Assembly: GCA_046153945.1 (NCBI GenBank)
Contig: JBJXFF010000012.1
Coordinates: 1-64,000 of the forward strand
Length of the DNA: 64,000 nucleotides
Reading direction: 5' to 3'
DNA from: SXOA01 sp046153945
GTDB lineage: Bacteria > Planctomycetota > Planctomycetia > Pirellulales > Pirellulaceae
In this document: piece after piece, positions 15,913 through 24,603 of the stretch
Layout of the letters: the number at the start of each line of letters is the position of its first letter
Position numbering within the stretch: position 1 is the first letter of the stretch
The notes under the pieces: generated by a model
Database searches by the model: none
Told to the model about the DNA's origin: nothing
Seen by the model: only the letters and a program-made list of their open reading frames with translations
Program-made: the position numbers and the translations under genes

Positions 15913-16797
15913 ATGAGCCGTTTTTGTGGGCTGAGCGTGCTTCTGCTTTTCGTGGCCGGCTGTGGCGCGGGCGGGGCGGTTTCCCATCAGGTCGCCAGCG
16001 AAACGGCGATGGCCAAAGTGCTCGAAAAGGGGAATCCCGTTATCACGGAAGCGGCGGTTAATTTGCCCGTCCAAAAAGGAAACGGGGTACGCAAGGTTAT
16101 CTATAAAGGGTCACTCGACCTGGTGGTGACTGACTTCGCCGAGGCTGAATTGGGACTTCACGGCATCATTACTTCTTCGGGCGCTTTCATCGACGAACTC
16201 AATGAGGATCGCCGTTCCGGCTCGCAACGGTATGCCAAATGGGTGGTCCGGGTGCCGGCTGACGGAGTGCAAGGCTTTCTGGATCAAGTTGGCCGCCTCG
16301 GGGTGACCCAGTATCGCGGGCTTTCCGCGGATGACGTCACCGAGGAATTTGTGGACCTCGCCGCCCGCACCAAGAGCAAGCGGCAACTCGAATCGCGGCT
16401 GCTGGAACTAGTGGCCGCGAAGGCTGCGGACATCAAGGATCTGGCAAGTCTGGAGAGCGAACTGGCCCGAGTGCGGGAAGAGATCGAACGGATGGAGGGG
16501 CGGGTTCGTTATCTCAGCGACAAGGTGGCGATGAGCACCATCACCATCACGATGCGAGAGGAGCAGCATTACGTCGCGCCGGCTCCCCCTGTTCCACCAA
16601 CCTTTGCCACCCGCGTTACGCAGGTGTTTTGGCAGTCGCTGACCACGCTCCGCGAGCTTGCCGAAGAGACGGTCTTGTGCATCGTGGCGGTTCTACCTTT
16701 CGCCGTGGTCCTGTTCGTATTCGTATGCCCCTTCGCGTGGATTCTCTATCGCACGCTCCGCAGGTCGCAGCCGCACGTTGTGCGTCCGGTGGTTTGA
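15913..16797 (+). CDS. DUF4349 family lipoprotein with C-terminal membrane segment
   Basis: 294 residues from ATG 15913, with GGAGG six bases ahead. The N-terminus is a lipoprotein signal (LLLFVAGC, with the cysteine at about 17). The DUF4349 region spans about 60-245: GSLDLVVTDFAEAE, then YRGLSADDVTEEFVDLAARTKSKRQLESRLLEL, a coiled coil (about 185-215) and STITITMREE. A hydrophobic segment (about 250-285) follows and may anchor the C-terminus. Members of this family are uncharacterised envelope proteins. It is followed in the same direction by another secreted protein gene. Confidence 0.85.
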   Translation: MSRFCGLSVLLLFVAGCGAGGAVSHQVASETAMAKVLEKGNPVITEAAVNLPVQKGNGVRKVIYKGSLDLVVTDFAEAELGLHGIITSSGAFIDELNEDRRSGSQRYAKWVVRVPADGVQGFLDQVGRLGVTQYRGLSADDVTEEFVDLAARTKSKRQLESRLLELVAAKAADIKDLASLESELARVREEIERMEGRVRYLSDKVAMSTITITMREEQHYVAPAPPVPPTFATRVTQVFWQSLTTLRELAEETVLCIVAVLPFAVVLFVFVCPFAWILYRTLRRSQPHVVRPVV

Positions 16798-16871
16798 GGA
16801 TCGGGCGGATGATAGCCGGTAGAGAAAATCCAAGCGGCGGTTCATTTCGTCTTACTTGCAAGGAGCCGATT

Positions 16872-17300
16872 ATGAATAGCCTCAGATTGATTCTGGCGTT
16901 GCCGCTTGTTTGCTGTCTCTCGGGTGGACAGGTGACCGCCTCGGAAGAGGAATACCTGGACCAATACAGCGAAATACGGGTCGTTGGCCCAGAGCGGAAG
17001 GATACGGGGAAGGTCGTTTTCGCGGCCAAAGCGGATCGAGAGAAGATTCTGTCGGCTAGCGTCGAAGCTTTCGGCAAAAAGTATTCATTATCCAACGAGG
17101 AATTGGAGCAAATCAGCGGTTTCCCCCTCAGCAGCCTGACCATCAGCCACGAAGCGGGCTACGAGCGGACGGGTGGGCATATGGTCCACTTCCGACTAAA
17201 GCGCGGGGGAGAAAAGGCGTTGATTTCGGTCACGGAGACGAAGGGAATGAGCGTGAAGCGAATCAAGCCACAAGTTGAAGGGAAGGATCCAAACCGGTAG
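16872..17300 (+). CDS. Secreted hypothetical protein (142 aa)
   Basis: ATG 16872 lies behind AGGAG and gives a signal peptide (NSLRLILALPLVCCLSGGQVTA). The mature 120 residues are charged, with a basic C-terminus (VTETKGMSVKRIKPQVEGKDPNR) and no cysteine. No known domain is recognised. It starts 74 bases after the DUF4349 gene and could share its transcript, so an envelope role is likely but unspecified. Confidence 0.65.
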   Translation: MNSLRLILALPLVCCLSGGQVTASEEEYLDQYSEIRVVGPERKDTGKVVFAAKADREKILSASVEAFGKKYSLSNEELEQISGFPLSSLTISHEAGYERTGGHMVHFRLKRGGEKALISVTETKGMSVKRIKPQVEGKDPNR

Positions 17301-17314
17301 CCGATAGTCGTTTT

Positions 17315-18325
17315 TTAGATTCGAAGCGTCCCCACGACTTCTTCTACTGACTTCGCTCCCAGCGAGCTGAGCGCCCCCGGCAACGCACTCATAAGTTTCA
17401 TCGTCACTGTCGGATCGTAGTAATTGGCGGTGCCGATCTGCACGGCACTCGCACCAGCAACAATGAACTCCATCACATCGTCAATCGTGGCAATGCCCCC
17501 GATGCCGACGAGGGGCGTGGACAACCCTTTGCTTTTCAAAGCCTGATACGCCTGATGGACACACCGGAGGGCGATGGGTTTGACTGCCGGCCCAGAGAGT
17601 CCCCCCACGACATTGCCCAACATCGGCCGGCGTTTTTTCCAGTCGATGGCCATCCCCAAGACAGTGTTAATCAGACTAATCGCGTCCGCTCCCGCTTCCG
17701 CTGCGGCGACGGCGATATCGGCAATGCGAGTGACGTTGGGCGTGAGCTTGGCAAGAATCGGCGTCTTCGTGGCGGCGCGGACGGCAGCGACGAGCTTGGA
17801 GCAAGTGGCGGGATCGACGCCGAAGTCTACCCCGTGGGCCACGTTGGGGCAGGAGATGTTGAGTTCAATGGCCGCCACGCCGGGTAGTCCATCGAGTTGC
17901 TTCGCCATCTCGACGAACTCGTCGTGATTAGCTCCCGCGATGCTGACAATGATGGCCGTCGGCAGCGTCGCAAGGTACGGCAGATGATGCTCGATGAAGG
18001 CATCAATTCCGTCATTATCCAGGCCGATGGAATTGAGCAGACCGGCGCTGGTCTCCACGGTCCGCCACGGCTTGTTGCCGATCCGTGGAGCCTTGGTCAC
18101 GGTCTTGGGGAGTATGCCGCCGAGCAGCGAGAAATCCACCAGTTTTTCCATCTCCCGCGCATAGCCGAAGGTTCCGGAGGCTGTGAGGATGGGATTGCGA
18201 AGTGCAAGGCGCCCGAGAGTGACGTGGAGATCAATTTCCGCGGCTGAGGCAACCTGTGGAGGCGGGTGGGAGGGAGGAAGTTGCGTTTCGCCGGCAGGTG
18301 CTGAAGTTGAGTGGCGATCTCCCAT
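17315..18325 (-). CDS. pyrD: Dihydroorotate dehydrogenase, class 1 (catalytic subunit type)
   Basis: Oxidises dihydroorotate to orotate in pyrimidine synthesis, using FMN. The 336 residues carry an unusual Pro-rich leader of about 30, then NPILTASGTFGYAREME, KTVTKAPRIGNKPWR, NSIGLDNDGIDAF, and ELNISCPN with the class 1 catalytic cysteine (C159). GGLSGPAVKPIALR, GIGGIATIDD and AVQIGTANYYDP (phosphate site) complete the barrel. The sequence is closest to class 1B, which normally pairs with PyrK, but no pyrK is adjacent. It starts 15 bases after the sulfotransferase gene, so the two may be co-transcribed. Confidence 0.94.
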   Translation of the reverse strand: MGDRHSTSAPAGETQLPPSHPPPQVASAAEIDLHVTLGRLALRNPILTASGTFGYAREMEKLVDFSLLGGILPKTVTKAPRIGNKPWRTVETSAGLLNSIGLDNDGIDAFIEHHLPYLATLPTAIIVSIAGANHDEFVEMAKQLDGLPGVAAIELNISCPNVAHGVDFGVDPATCSKLVAAVRAATKTPILAKLTPNVTRIADIAVAAAEAGADAISLINTVLGMAIDWKKRRPMLGNVVGGLSGPAVKPIALRCVHQAYQALKSKGLSTPLVGIGGIATIDDVMEFIVAGASAVQIGTANYYDPTVTMKLMSALPGALSSLGAKSVEEVVGTLRI

Positions 18326-18340
18326 GGGAGGATTGGTTCA

Positions 18341-19345
18341 CTAATCGGGTGAGTCGAATTTGTATCCAAACATTCTAATGTCTTCCGCGTACAAACGGCC
18401 AACCGTATCACGAGTGGTTGGCGTGTAATAGTGGCGGTAATGGGGAAATGCCGGGAGCTGTCGCAATTCGTCGGGCGGAAGCCGGCCGACAAAGCCTGGA
18501 TTAAACTGCGGTGATTCATAAGGAGTAGAGTTCAAACGGGGGAGGGCCAGGTCGGTCCTAAGGCGCTCCTGCACCTTCCGAAAGTCCTCCTCCAGGCTTT
18601 CAATTTTCCCGATGAAGTCGAACCGATTCCTTCTCAGGAAAAAATGTTGCGGTCTCCAGTGTGCATCAAAGTTAGGTGGTCTCTCACATCCCAGAGCATC
18701 GACAAATTCCTCGAATGAGGCGTCGGCCTCCAACGGCTTTTCCGGCGCAGCTCCGCGGCAAGTTTGAATAGTACGCAAAATGGGCTTGGAAATCTCACTC
18801 ACGGTAAGCATTCGATTCAAATACGCCGAAACCAGCCGCGCCCAAGGATTGCGAACAAATGCAAACATGAAAACATTGGGGTTGAGAAGAATCTGTGCAG
18901 CACGCCAAACGCCATAATTTCCCAGTTCATACTGCGGGGCAATTTGACGCATATTGTCCCCGATTTCCTGTTCGCTTAGGCCTTGGAAGCGAAGAAACCA
19001 GCGGCGGAGACTGCTGCACGCGACCTTCATGATCGGGCAATAGATGACTCTCTGCCTCGAATCGACCAGGTAACTGGATTCAGGCAGACTGACCCGCGAG
19101 GTTACCAAGCTCCGTAGGTGGTGAACGCCAAAATGGCGGATTCCCAGGGGCGCATGTTGCACTACTGTGCTTGTCATCCGCGGTGCCTTTGTCAGCAGGC
19201 CCCTCAGGGCGTGTCCTTGGGACAAATTACGTCCGATTGCATCACGGAGAGAAGGAAGCGTTGTACCACCGCGCAAGCTCGAATGAAAACGCCAAATCGC
19301 GTTTACCGACGGTAAGTCGGACGAGTGCTTAGATAACCCCGCCAT
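18341..19345 (-). CDS. Sulfotransferase family 2 protein
   Basis: Transfers sulfate from PAPS, probably to a carbohydrate. The PAPS 5'-phosphosulfate loop is CPIMKVACSS (about 103-112, if the first ATG is used) and the 3'-phosphate site is FAFVRNPWARLVSAYLNR (about 161-178). The ending YTPTTRDTVGRLYAEDIRMFGYKF is typical of carbohydrate sulfotransferases. The true start is uncertain: ATG 19345 overlaps the upstream lipoprotein gene by 17 bases, while an internal ATG at 19177 gives a protein closer to the catalytic domain. No membrane anchor is visible. Planctomycetes are rich in sulfated-glycan enzymes. Confidence 0.85.
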   Translation of the reverse strand: MAGLSKHSSDLPSVNAIWRFHSSLRGGTTLPSLRDAIGRNLSQGHALRGLLTKAPRMTSTVVQHAPLGIRHFGVHHLRSLVTSRVSLPESSYLVDSRQRVIYCPIMKVACSSLRRWFLRFQGLSEQEIGDNMRQIAPQYELGNYGVWRAAQILLNPNVFMFAFVRNPWARLVSAYLNRMLTVSEISKPILRTIQTCRGAAPEKPLEADASFEEFVDALGCERPPNFDAHWRPQHFFLRRNRFDFIGKIESLEEDFRKVQERLRTDLALPRLNSTPYESPQFNPGFVGRLPPDELRQLPAFPHYRHYYTPTTRDTVGRLYAEDIRMFGYKFDSPD

Positions 19346-19547
19346 GCACTCGGCGAGGCGAAAGGTGGCTCGGCTGGTCGAGGAACCAGAACCGCTCCCA
19401 CTCTTCCTGAATGTGCTTCAGGTTTTCTGAGGTGTAAATCAACTCTCGGGTGCGGATGGCCGGATCGCCACTGTAGGCAGGTAAAAGGCAGCCGACGTTC
19501 GCACACAGGGCCGAAAGGCAAAAAGCAGCGAAAATGAACCGACGCAT
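19329..19547 (-). CDS. Small planctomycete lipoprotein (72 aa)
   Basis: GGAGG precedes ATG 19547-19545. The start MRRFIFAAFCLSALCANVGC ends in a lipobox-like VGC, so the mature protein is probably lipid-anchored and only about 52 residues. The tail ENLKHIQEEWERFWFLDQPSH followed by PRRVHGGVI matches a short conserved protein seen repeatedly in planctomycetes. Its function is unknown. It lies just upstream of the sulfotransferase and overlaps its first possible start. Confidence 0.75.
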   Translation of the reverse strand: MRRFIFAAFCLSALCANVGCLLPAYSGDPAIRTRELIYTSENLKHIQEEWERFWFLDQPSHLSPRRVHGGVI

Positions 19548-19675
19548 CGATCTTTCCTCCATGAAGGACCGTCCTTAATTCGGCCGTAACTTGGCCTGAA
19601 TCAAGCGCTTCCGTCAAATCTGTCCAACCGGCGAACGCGGCGGACAGTGAATAGTTGTCTTGCCAAAACGACTTT

Positions 19676-20032
19676 TTAAGGAGGCGGAGTTGGGGCCGGA
19701 CTGCCAGAGGGAGCGCCATTGGCCGCTGCCGCCTGTCTCGCCCGTTTCTGCTCATCGAGCTGCCGGACCCGTTCTTCCATCTCCTTGCCAGGCTTGAAGG
19801 TTACGACCATTTTCGCCGGCACATCCACCCGTTCTCCGGTCCTTGGATTGCGCGCCTTGCGAGCCGCCCGTTCCTTCACCTCAAACACGCCGAAGTTCCT
19901 CAGTTCAATCCGACGTTCCTCCACCAGCGTCTCCACGATGGCGTCAAACGTCTTCTGAACGATTTCCTTCGTCTTCAATTGAGTCATCTCAATCGCTTCG
20001 GAAATCGTCTTAACGATCTCTTTCTTGGTCAC
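19676..20032 (-). CDS. HU/IHF-family DNA-binding protein
   Basis: Histone-like dimer that bends DNA. From GTG 20032-20030 (GGGGAGGG seven bases ahead) it is 118 residues: VTKKEIVKTISEAI, the dimer core, RIELRNFGVFEVKERAARKARNPRTGE (the beta-arm and Pro that intercalates DNA) and VVTFKPGKEMEERV. The pattern is nearer to IHF than to HU. An Ala/Pro-rich tail of about 25 residues (QAAAANGAPSGSPAPTPPP) is extra. The in-frame sequence upstream of the GTG lacks HU homology and was excluded. A near-consensus promoter lies upstream. Confidence 0.9.
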   Translation of the reverse strand: MTKKEIVKTISEAIEMTQLKTKEIVQKTFDAIVETLVEERRIELRNFGVFEVKERAARKARNPRTGERVDVPAKMVVTFKPGKEMEERVRQLDEQKRARQAAAANGAPSGSPAPTPPP

Positions 20033-20399
20033 GTCCGGCCCTCCCCAGAGCTTGCGATTGGGCAAAAAGGCTGCACCTATGAAAAATGCTGCCCGCGTCC
20101 CAAGTGTAGATGCCGCAAGTACTAGAGTCAAGCTCAGTCGTCGTAAACCCTGAAAGTCCGAAAACCGTCTCACCCCCTCTGCTTTTTGCAAATGAGGCGG
20201 GACGTACCCCTTTATCGTCCCTACAACCGGCAATCTTCAGCAAATCGGTAGATTCCTCAAATCTCGCCTAAACGGACGAGTCAGTAGCTATAAAGGGGGG
20301 GTGTGAGTGGTGGAGTGGTTAGTGGTGTGGAGAGGACACGGTTGGGCCGGATAGCTCTCGCCCTTCGGATTTCGACATTCGGATTTCGGATTTCCCGCT
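20033..20399. other. Spacer upstream of the HU/IHF-like gene
   Basis: The half nearest the gene holds its promoter and leader. The rest (20280-20340) is G-rich with GTGGTGGAGTGG-type stretches. No coding region or known repeat is seen. Confidence 0.4.
20103..20131 (-). promoter_or_regulatory. Sigma-70-type promoter of the HU/IHF-like gene
   Basis: On the minus strand TTGACT (20131-20126) and TACACT (20108-20103) are separated by exactly 17 bases. The predicted transcript start is about 65 bases before the GTG start codon. Confidence 0.6.
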
Positions 20400-20822
20400 T
20401 CAGACCTTCATCACCTTCCGCTGCTCCTCGATCACTTCCAAGGAGTGCAGCTCCCCTTTCCCGCTGCCGGGGCAGACGGAGCAGGTGTATTTCCAGTCCG
20501 CTTCGGTTTTGAGATTGGAGTCCCAGAAGGGCCAAGTGCGGCATTGGCGGGGGCGGGCCGAGTAAACGGTGCATTTGCGAGCTGTTGTGTCAAAGAAAAC
20601 ACACGCCCCATCGGAAAACTCCTTCAGGCTCTTCCGAGCCCCTACTTTGCGGACATATTTGTCCTCGAAGGCGTCAGCATCCCCGTTTTCCACAAGCGCC
20701 GCCAGTGCCGCGATTTCTTCATTGTTCACCCAGACATACCCCGGCGCGCCGGTACAGCAGTCGCCGCACTGCGAGCAAGTGAATTTCAGCCCGTCTTGAT
20801 ACCAGGGAAGTTCGCCAGCCAT
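20400..20822 (-). CDS. YkgJ-family cysteine-cluster protein
   Basis: 140 residues with the zinc/iron-chelating cysteine pattern of the YkgJ family (UPF0153): CSQCGDCC (residues 16-23), then CVFFDTTARKCTVYSARPRQCRTWPFW, and a final CSVCPG. Eight or more cysteines probably bind metal or an Fe-S cluster. The biochemical role of the family is not settled. It is cytosolic with no signal. It is monocistronic and diverges from the DUF1080 gene. Confidence 0.88.
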   Translation of the reverse strand: MAGELPWYQDGLKFTCSQCGDCCTGAPGYVWVNNEEIAALAALVENGDADAFEDKYVRKVGARKSLKEFSDGACVFFDTTARKCTVYSARPRQCRTWPFWDSNLKTEADWKYTCSVCPGSGKGELHSLEVIEEQRKVMKV

Positions 20823-20964
20823 GCCAGTCGCTCCATTTTGTTTCTTCTTTGAATGTTAGCGGGCCACGGCAAACAGCACCACTCACCCGTTTCGGAACGC
20901 CCGCCAATCCGGCTACAATTCCAAGTTGACCCGCTCGTCCCTCCCACCCTGAATGGAGCCCACC

Positions 20965-21669
20965 ATGAATCGTCTGCTGCTGCCCACCCTGCTCATCGCC
21001 TGCCTGGCTGTAACGGCCCTCGCTGAAGACAAGCCCCTCAACAAGCCGCCGGAAGGCTTCACCGCGCTCTTCAATGGCAAGGATTTGACCAATTGGAAAG
21101 GACTCGTCGGAGACCCCAAGTCGCGCGCCAAAATGAGCCCGGGGGACCTCGCCAAAGCTCAGGAAGTGGCGGACAAGAAAGCTCACGACCATTGGAAGGC
21201 CGAAGATGGCATTCTGGTCTTCGACGGCAAGGGTGATAGCCTTTGCACGGCCAAGGACTACGCCGATTTCGAGCTTTACTGCGACTGGAAAATCAAACCC
21301 AAGGGGGACAGCGGCATCTATCTCCGTGGTATTCCTCAGGTCCAAATCTGGGATCCCTTCACCAGTCCCAGCAAGGCGACCGGCGAGGAAAAGGGTTCCG
21401 GCAGCCTCTGGAACAACGCCAAGAATCCCAAATTCCCCGACGTTCTGGCCGACAATCCCATCGGCGAATGGAACACGTTCCACATCAAGATGGTCGGCGA
21501 CAAAGTGACCATTCACCTCAACGGCAAGAAGGTCGTGAACGACGTGACGCTGGAAAACTACTGGGAACGGGACAAGCCATGCTATCCCACCGGCCAGATC
21601 GAACTACAGAACCACGGCAACACCCTCTACTTCCGCAATATCTACATCAAGGAACTGCCGGCGAAGTAA
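20965..21669 (+). CDS. Secreted DUF1080 (3-keto-disaccharide hydrolase-like) protein
   Basis: 234 residues. The signal peptide (NRLLLPTLLIACLAVTALA) is followed by a single DUF1080 domain of concanavalin/LamG-like fold. Typical motifs are GFTALFNGKDLTNWKG, DGILVFDGKGDSLCT, YADFELYCDWKI, GDSGIYLRG, EWNTFHIKMVGDKVTIHLNG and GQIELQNHGNTLYFRNIYIKEL. Some DUF1080 proteins hydrolyse 3-keto-glycosides; planctomycetes carry dozens of them. GGAG precedes ATG 20965, better placed than the ATG at 20953. A GCTTAGCC-type repeat follows the gene. Confidence 0.92.
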   Translation: MNRLLLPTLLIACLAVTALAEDKPLNKPPEGFTALFNGKDLTNWKGLVGDPKSRAKMSPGDLAKAQEVADKKAHDHWKAEDGILVFDGKGDSLCTAKDYADFELYCDWKIKPKGDSGIYLRGIPQVQIWDPFTSPSKATGEEKGSGSLWNNAKNPKFPDVLADNPIGEWNTFHIKMVGDKVTIHLNGKKVVNDVTLENYWERDKPCYPTGQIELQNHGNTLYFRNIYIKELPAK

Positions 21670-21684
21670 AGCCGACGTCAGCAA

Positions 21685-21763
21685 GCTTAGCCGCCGGGTC
21701 CACGAGGCGAACGGACTGCTAAGACTATTGCGTCGTTCCCCCGCGTGGACGCGGGGGCTAAGC
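21685..21763. repeat. GCTTAGCC two-hairpin repeat, copy 1
   Basis: GCTTAGCC (21685-21692) and GGCTAAGC (21756-21763) close a 79-base unit. Its right half is a strong hairpin (CCCCCGCG/CGCGGGGG, 21738-21758). The related unit at 36460-36524 has the same ends and internal GTCGT. It fills the gap between the DUF1080 gene and recO, ending 8 bases before the recO start. Confidence 0.7.
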
Positions 21764-21771
21764 TGAAAATC

Positions 21772-22524
21772 ATGTCCGCAGAAAAGTCGCTAGCAATCGT
21801 CCTGCGGACCATCGAGTTCAGCGAAACCAGCGTGGTGGCGACTCTCTTCACCGACAAGTTCGGCAAGATTAGCGCGCTGGCGAAGGGAGCCCGCCGCCCC
21901 AAAGGGCCGTTCGAGTCTGCTCTTGACCTCTTGGCCGTCGTTCGCATAGTGTTCCTCCACAAATCGTCCGACACCCTGGATCTGCTGACCGAGGCCAAAC
22001 TCGAGCGAAGGTTTCGGGGTGCCGCTCGCGATTTGTCCCGGCTCTACGCGGGTTACTACGTGGCGGAGTTGCTCACCGAACTGACCGATGCCGGCGACCC
22101 ACACGCGGACCTCTTCTCCGCAGCGGATCGCACACTCGCCAGACTCGAGGGGGACTCTCCCGTGGCACCCACAGTGGTGGATTTCGAGCTCACCGCGCTC
22201 CGCCTGCTCGGCCATTTGCCGAGCTTGCACGACTGCGTCGGCTGTGGAAATCCCGTGGAAGCGGTAGGCCGAGTTGCCTTTGGACTGGTGGTCGGGGGAG
22301 TTTTATGCTCCAACTGCCGGCCGGGCCAGCGGCAGGTCGTCAGCATCAGCGCCCCGGCGCTGCTGGCCATGCGGAAACTGACGGAAGAGAATGGACAAAG
22401 AGAAGAGCTGACCGAGCTGGAACCGAAAGTGCGCGGCGAGTTGCGGGGAATCCTCAGCAGCTATCTCGCTCACCTCCTCGGCCACAAGCCGAAGATGCAT
22501 GATTACTTGAAGACACTGGCCTGA
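21772..22524 (+). CDS. recO: DNA repair protein RecO
   Basis: Mediator that loads RecA on gapped DNA together with RecF and RecR. 250 residues: an N-terminal OB-fold (AIVLRTIEFSETSVVATLFTD, KGARRPKG), a helical core, and a zinc-finger region with CVGCG ... CSNC (about 158-161 and 180-183). The ending YLAHLLGHKPKMHDYLKTL is typical of RecO. ATG 21772 is chosen; the earlier in-frame ATG at 21745 lies in the palindromic repeat. The ribosome site is poor, perhaps masked by the hairpin immediately upstream. Confidence 0.92.
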   Translation: MSAEKSLAIVLRTIEFSETSVVATLFTDKFGKISALAKGARRPKGPFESALDLLAVVRIVFLHKSSDTLDLLTEAKLERRFRGAARDLSRLYAGYYVAELLTELTDAGDPHADLFSAADRTLARLEGDSPVAPTVVDFELTALRLLGHLPSLHDCVGCGNPVEAVGRVAFGLVVGGVLCSNCRPGQRQVVSISAPALLAMRKLTEENGQREELTELEPKVRGELRGILSSYLAHLLGHKPKMHDYLKTLA

Positions 22525-22537
22525 TTGGCCTTGAAAA

Positions 22538-22593
22538 TAGTAGTCGTCACACTCCGTGTGCCGACACGTCCGCTCACGGATTGAGCGGACTAC
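22538..22593. repeat. TAGTAGTC two-hairpin repeat, copy 1
   Basis: Hairpin 1 (22543-22565) has a TCC loop and hairpin 2 (22568-22590, GTCCGCTCA/TGAGCGGAC) a CGGAT loop, framed by TAGTA and TAC. It has the same layout as 35096-35152. It sits between recO and the BamD-like gene. Confidence 0.65.
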
Positions 22594-22610
22594 ATTACCT
22601 GAGGACACGG

Positions 22611-23897
22611 ATGTCCGGCCGAAAACTCAATCTAAGCAATCTCTTGCTCACAGCGCTGGCGTTGTTGGCTCTGGCCAGTGGCTGTCGACTCTTCAGCCCA
22701 AGTCCTGCTGCAACGGCGAGCACCGCCTCTCCATCGGATGTCCGACAGGCATCTTTCGAATCGGACGATTCCGAGCCGAAAGAGGAAATCGGGCTCGACG
22801 ACTTCTACCCCGACCAAATTGGCAAGACCGTCAAGAAGCTGGTCAGCGAGCCCCCCAACAAAAAAGAAGCTAAGAAGAACTTTGAAGACGCCGACGCCAT
22901 TTTCCGTCAGGCGAACGCCTTGCCCGTCGGCGACGAACGTCAAAAGCTCCTCCTCGAATCCGCTCAGAAATTTCTGATTGCCGCCGAGAAATTCCCCAAC
23001 TCGGCCATCGAACAGGAGAGCCTTTTCATGGCGGGTGAAGCCTATTTCAAGGCGGATTACTACTGGGAGTCGAACCGCGCTTACGAAAAGCTCATCAAGG
23101 CTTACCCCAACAATCGCTTCTTGAATGAGGTGGAAAAACGCCGGTACGCCATCGCCAAGTACTGGATTGATCTCAGCAAGAAAGAGCCGGAGGCTTTTTA
23201 CTCCGTGAATCTGTTCAACCAGGAACTTCCCTGGCGTGACACCCGCGGGCACGGCCTCCGGGTCTTCGAAAAGATGCGGTCGCTCGATGACCCAGGCGGA
23301 AAGCTGGCGGATGACGCCACGCTCGCCCTGGCAAACGAAGCCTTTGCGGCCAGCAAGTTTTACAAGGCGGATGAGTACTACACCGACCTGCGGAAGATGT
23401 ACCCCGACAGCGAACATCAGTTCCTGGCCAACTTTCTCGGCCTTAAAGCCAAGATGAAGTGCTACATCGGGCCGCAGTATTCTGTCTCGTCGCTCGATGA
23501 AGGCGAGAAGCTGATTAAGCACATGTGGCGAGCCTACCCGCAAGAATCAGAACAGGAACGGGAATACTTGGAACGTGCCGCCGCGGAGATTCGCTATCGC
23601 AAAGCGGAGAAACTGCAGCACTGGGCAGAGTACTATGACCGCCGCAAGGAATACCGGGCTGCCGCACATTACTACACCAAGGTTGCCAAAGAATATGACG
23701 ACACGCAGTTTGCTCAGAGAGCCACAATCCGTCTCGAGGAAATTGAAGGGCTTCCTCCTGTCCCAGCGCAAAAACTTGAGGCGCTGGTAAAGCTCATTCC
23801 CACGAGCGACAAAATCCAGCCCATGATCGATGCCGCTAAGAAGTCAACACCCAGCGCTGATGGCGATGCCGCCGCCCGCACGGCTGCCGGCGAATAG
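22611..23897 (+). CDS. BamD/YfiO-like outer-membrane assembly lipoprotein
   Basis: 428 residues. Starts with a lipoprotein signal (ALALLALASGC). TPR-type helices follow from about residue 75 (KKNFEDADAIFRQANAL, KFLIAAEKFPNSAIEQESLFMAGEAYFKADYY, YEKLIKAYPNNRFLNE), the arrangement of BamD, which helps insert beta-barrel proteins. It is nearly twice the length of E. coli BamD (245), with extra TPRs in the middle and at the end (YDRRKEYRAAAHYYTKVAKEY). An LptE-like gene follows 56 bases later, consistent with an outer-membrane biogenesis unit. Confidence 0.8.
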   Translation: MSGRKLNLSNLLLTALALLALASGCRLFSPSPAATASTASPSDVRQASFESDDSEPKEEIGLDDFYPDQIGKTVKKLVSEPPNKKEAKKNFEDADAIFRQANALPVGDERQKLLLESAQKFLIAAEKFPNSAIEQESLFMAGEAYFKADYYWESNRAYEKLIKAYPNNRFLNEVEKRRYAIAKYWIDLSKKEPEAFYSVNLFNQELPWRDTRGHGLRVFEKMRSLDDPGGKLADDATLALANEAFAASKFYKADEYYTDLRKMYPDSEHQFLANFLGLKAKMKCYIGPQYSVSSLDEGEKLIKHMWRAYPQESEQEREYLERAAAEIRYRKAEKLQHWAEYYDRRKEYRAAAHYYTKVAKEYDDTQFAQRATIRLEEIEGLPPVPAQKLEALVKLIPTSDKIQPMIDAAKKSTPSADGDAAARTAAGE

Positions 23898-23953
23898 GAT
23901 ACACAGCGCTAGGCAAAAAAGTGGGGCAGGCTTCCAGCTTGCCCAAAAACCTC

Positions 23954-24532
23954 ATGCGCTCCCGCTACTGCCTACTGCCGACCGCCTTCTTCCTACTGCT
24001 TCTCTCCGGCTGTGCCGGATGGCATGTCGGCAATCGCTCGCTGTATCGTCCCGACATCACGACGGTTCATGTGCCAATAGTCGAATCGGACAGCTTTCGC
24101 CGCAATCTGGGAGAGCGCCTGACGGAAATGATCGTCAAGGAAATCGAACTCAAAACGCCGTACAAGGTCGTCGATGCCGCCTCTGCCGACAGCGTATTGG
24201 CGGTTCGGATCGCCTCGGAGAATAAGAAAGTCCTTACCGAAACCCGCAACGACGACGTCCGCGACATGGAAACCGATTTCTTCGCTCAGATGAGTTGGTC
24301 CGACCGCCGCGGCGATTTGATTTCCGGCGGCGGCCGCATTCCGTTCGCGCCGCTCCTCGTGAATATCAGCCAGCAAGCCAACTTTGTTCCTGAAGGGGGC
24401 CAATCGTTGGTCACCGCGCAGCAAGAAGCGCTGCAGCGCCTGGCCGAGCAAATCGTCGGCCAAATGGAGCGGGACGTCCTCGCCGGCTGTGCCGCGCCGA
24501 CATCCCAGCCGTACTACGAGCCGGAGCCGTAA
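23954..24532 (+). CDS. lptE: LptE-like LPS-assembly lipoprotein
   Basis: 192 residues. Lipobox FLLLLSGC at the start, then GWHVGNRSLYRPDITTVHVPIVESDSFRRNLGERLTEMIVKEIE, the strand-helix layout of LptE (DUF4136/LptE superfamily). In E. coli LptE plugs LptD, the barrel that delivers LPS to the cell surface. The late residues GAGR-type signature is absent, but AQQEALQRLAEQIVGQMER is the usual C-terminal helix. Whether this lineage makes true LPS is not shown here. It follows the BamD-like gene on the same strand. Confidence 0.8.
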   Translation: MRSRYCLLPTAFFLLLLSGCAGWHVGNRSLYRPDITTVHVPIVESDSFRRNLGERLTEMIVKEIELKTPYKVVDAASADSVLAVRIASENKKVLTETRNDDVRDMETDFFAQMSWSDRRGDLISGGGRIPFAPLLVNISQQANFVPEGGQSLVTAQQEALQRLAEQIVGQMERDVLAGCAAPTSQPYYEPEP

Positions 24533-24603
24533 TCAGTTGCAATTGCCTTGGGAACGAATTGGTGCCATGATTCGTCGGCCTGTTCCCTTTGCAAACGGCC
24601 GTC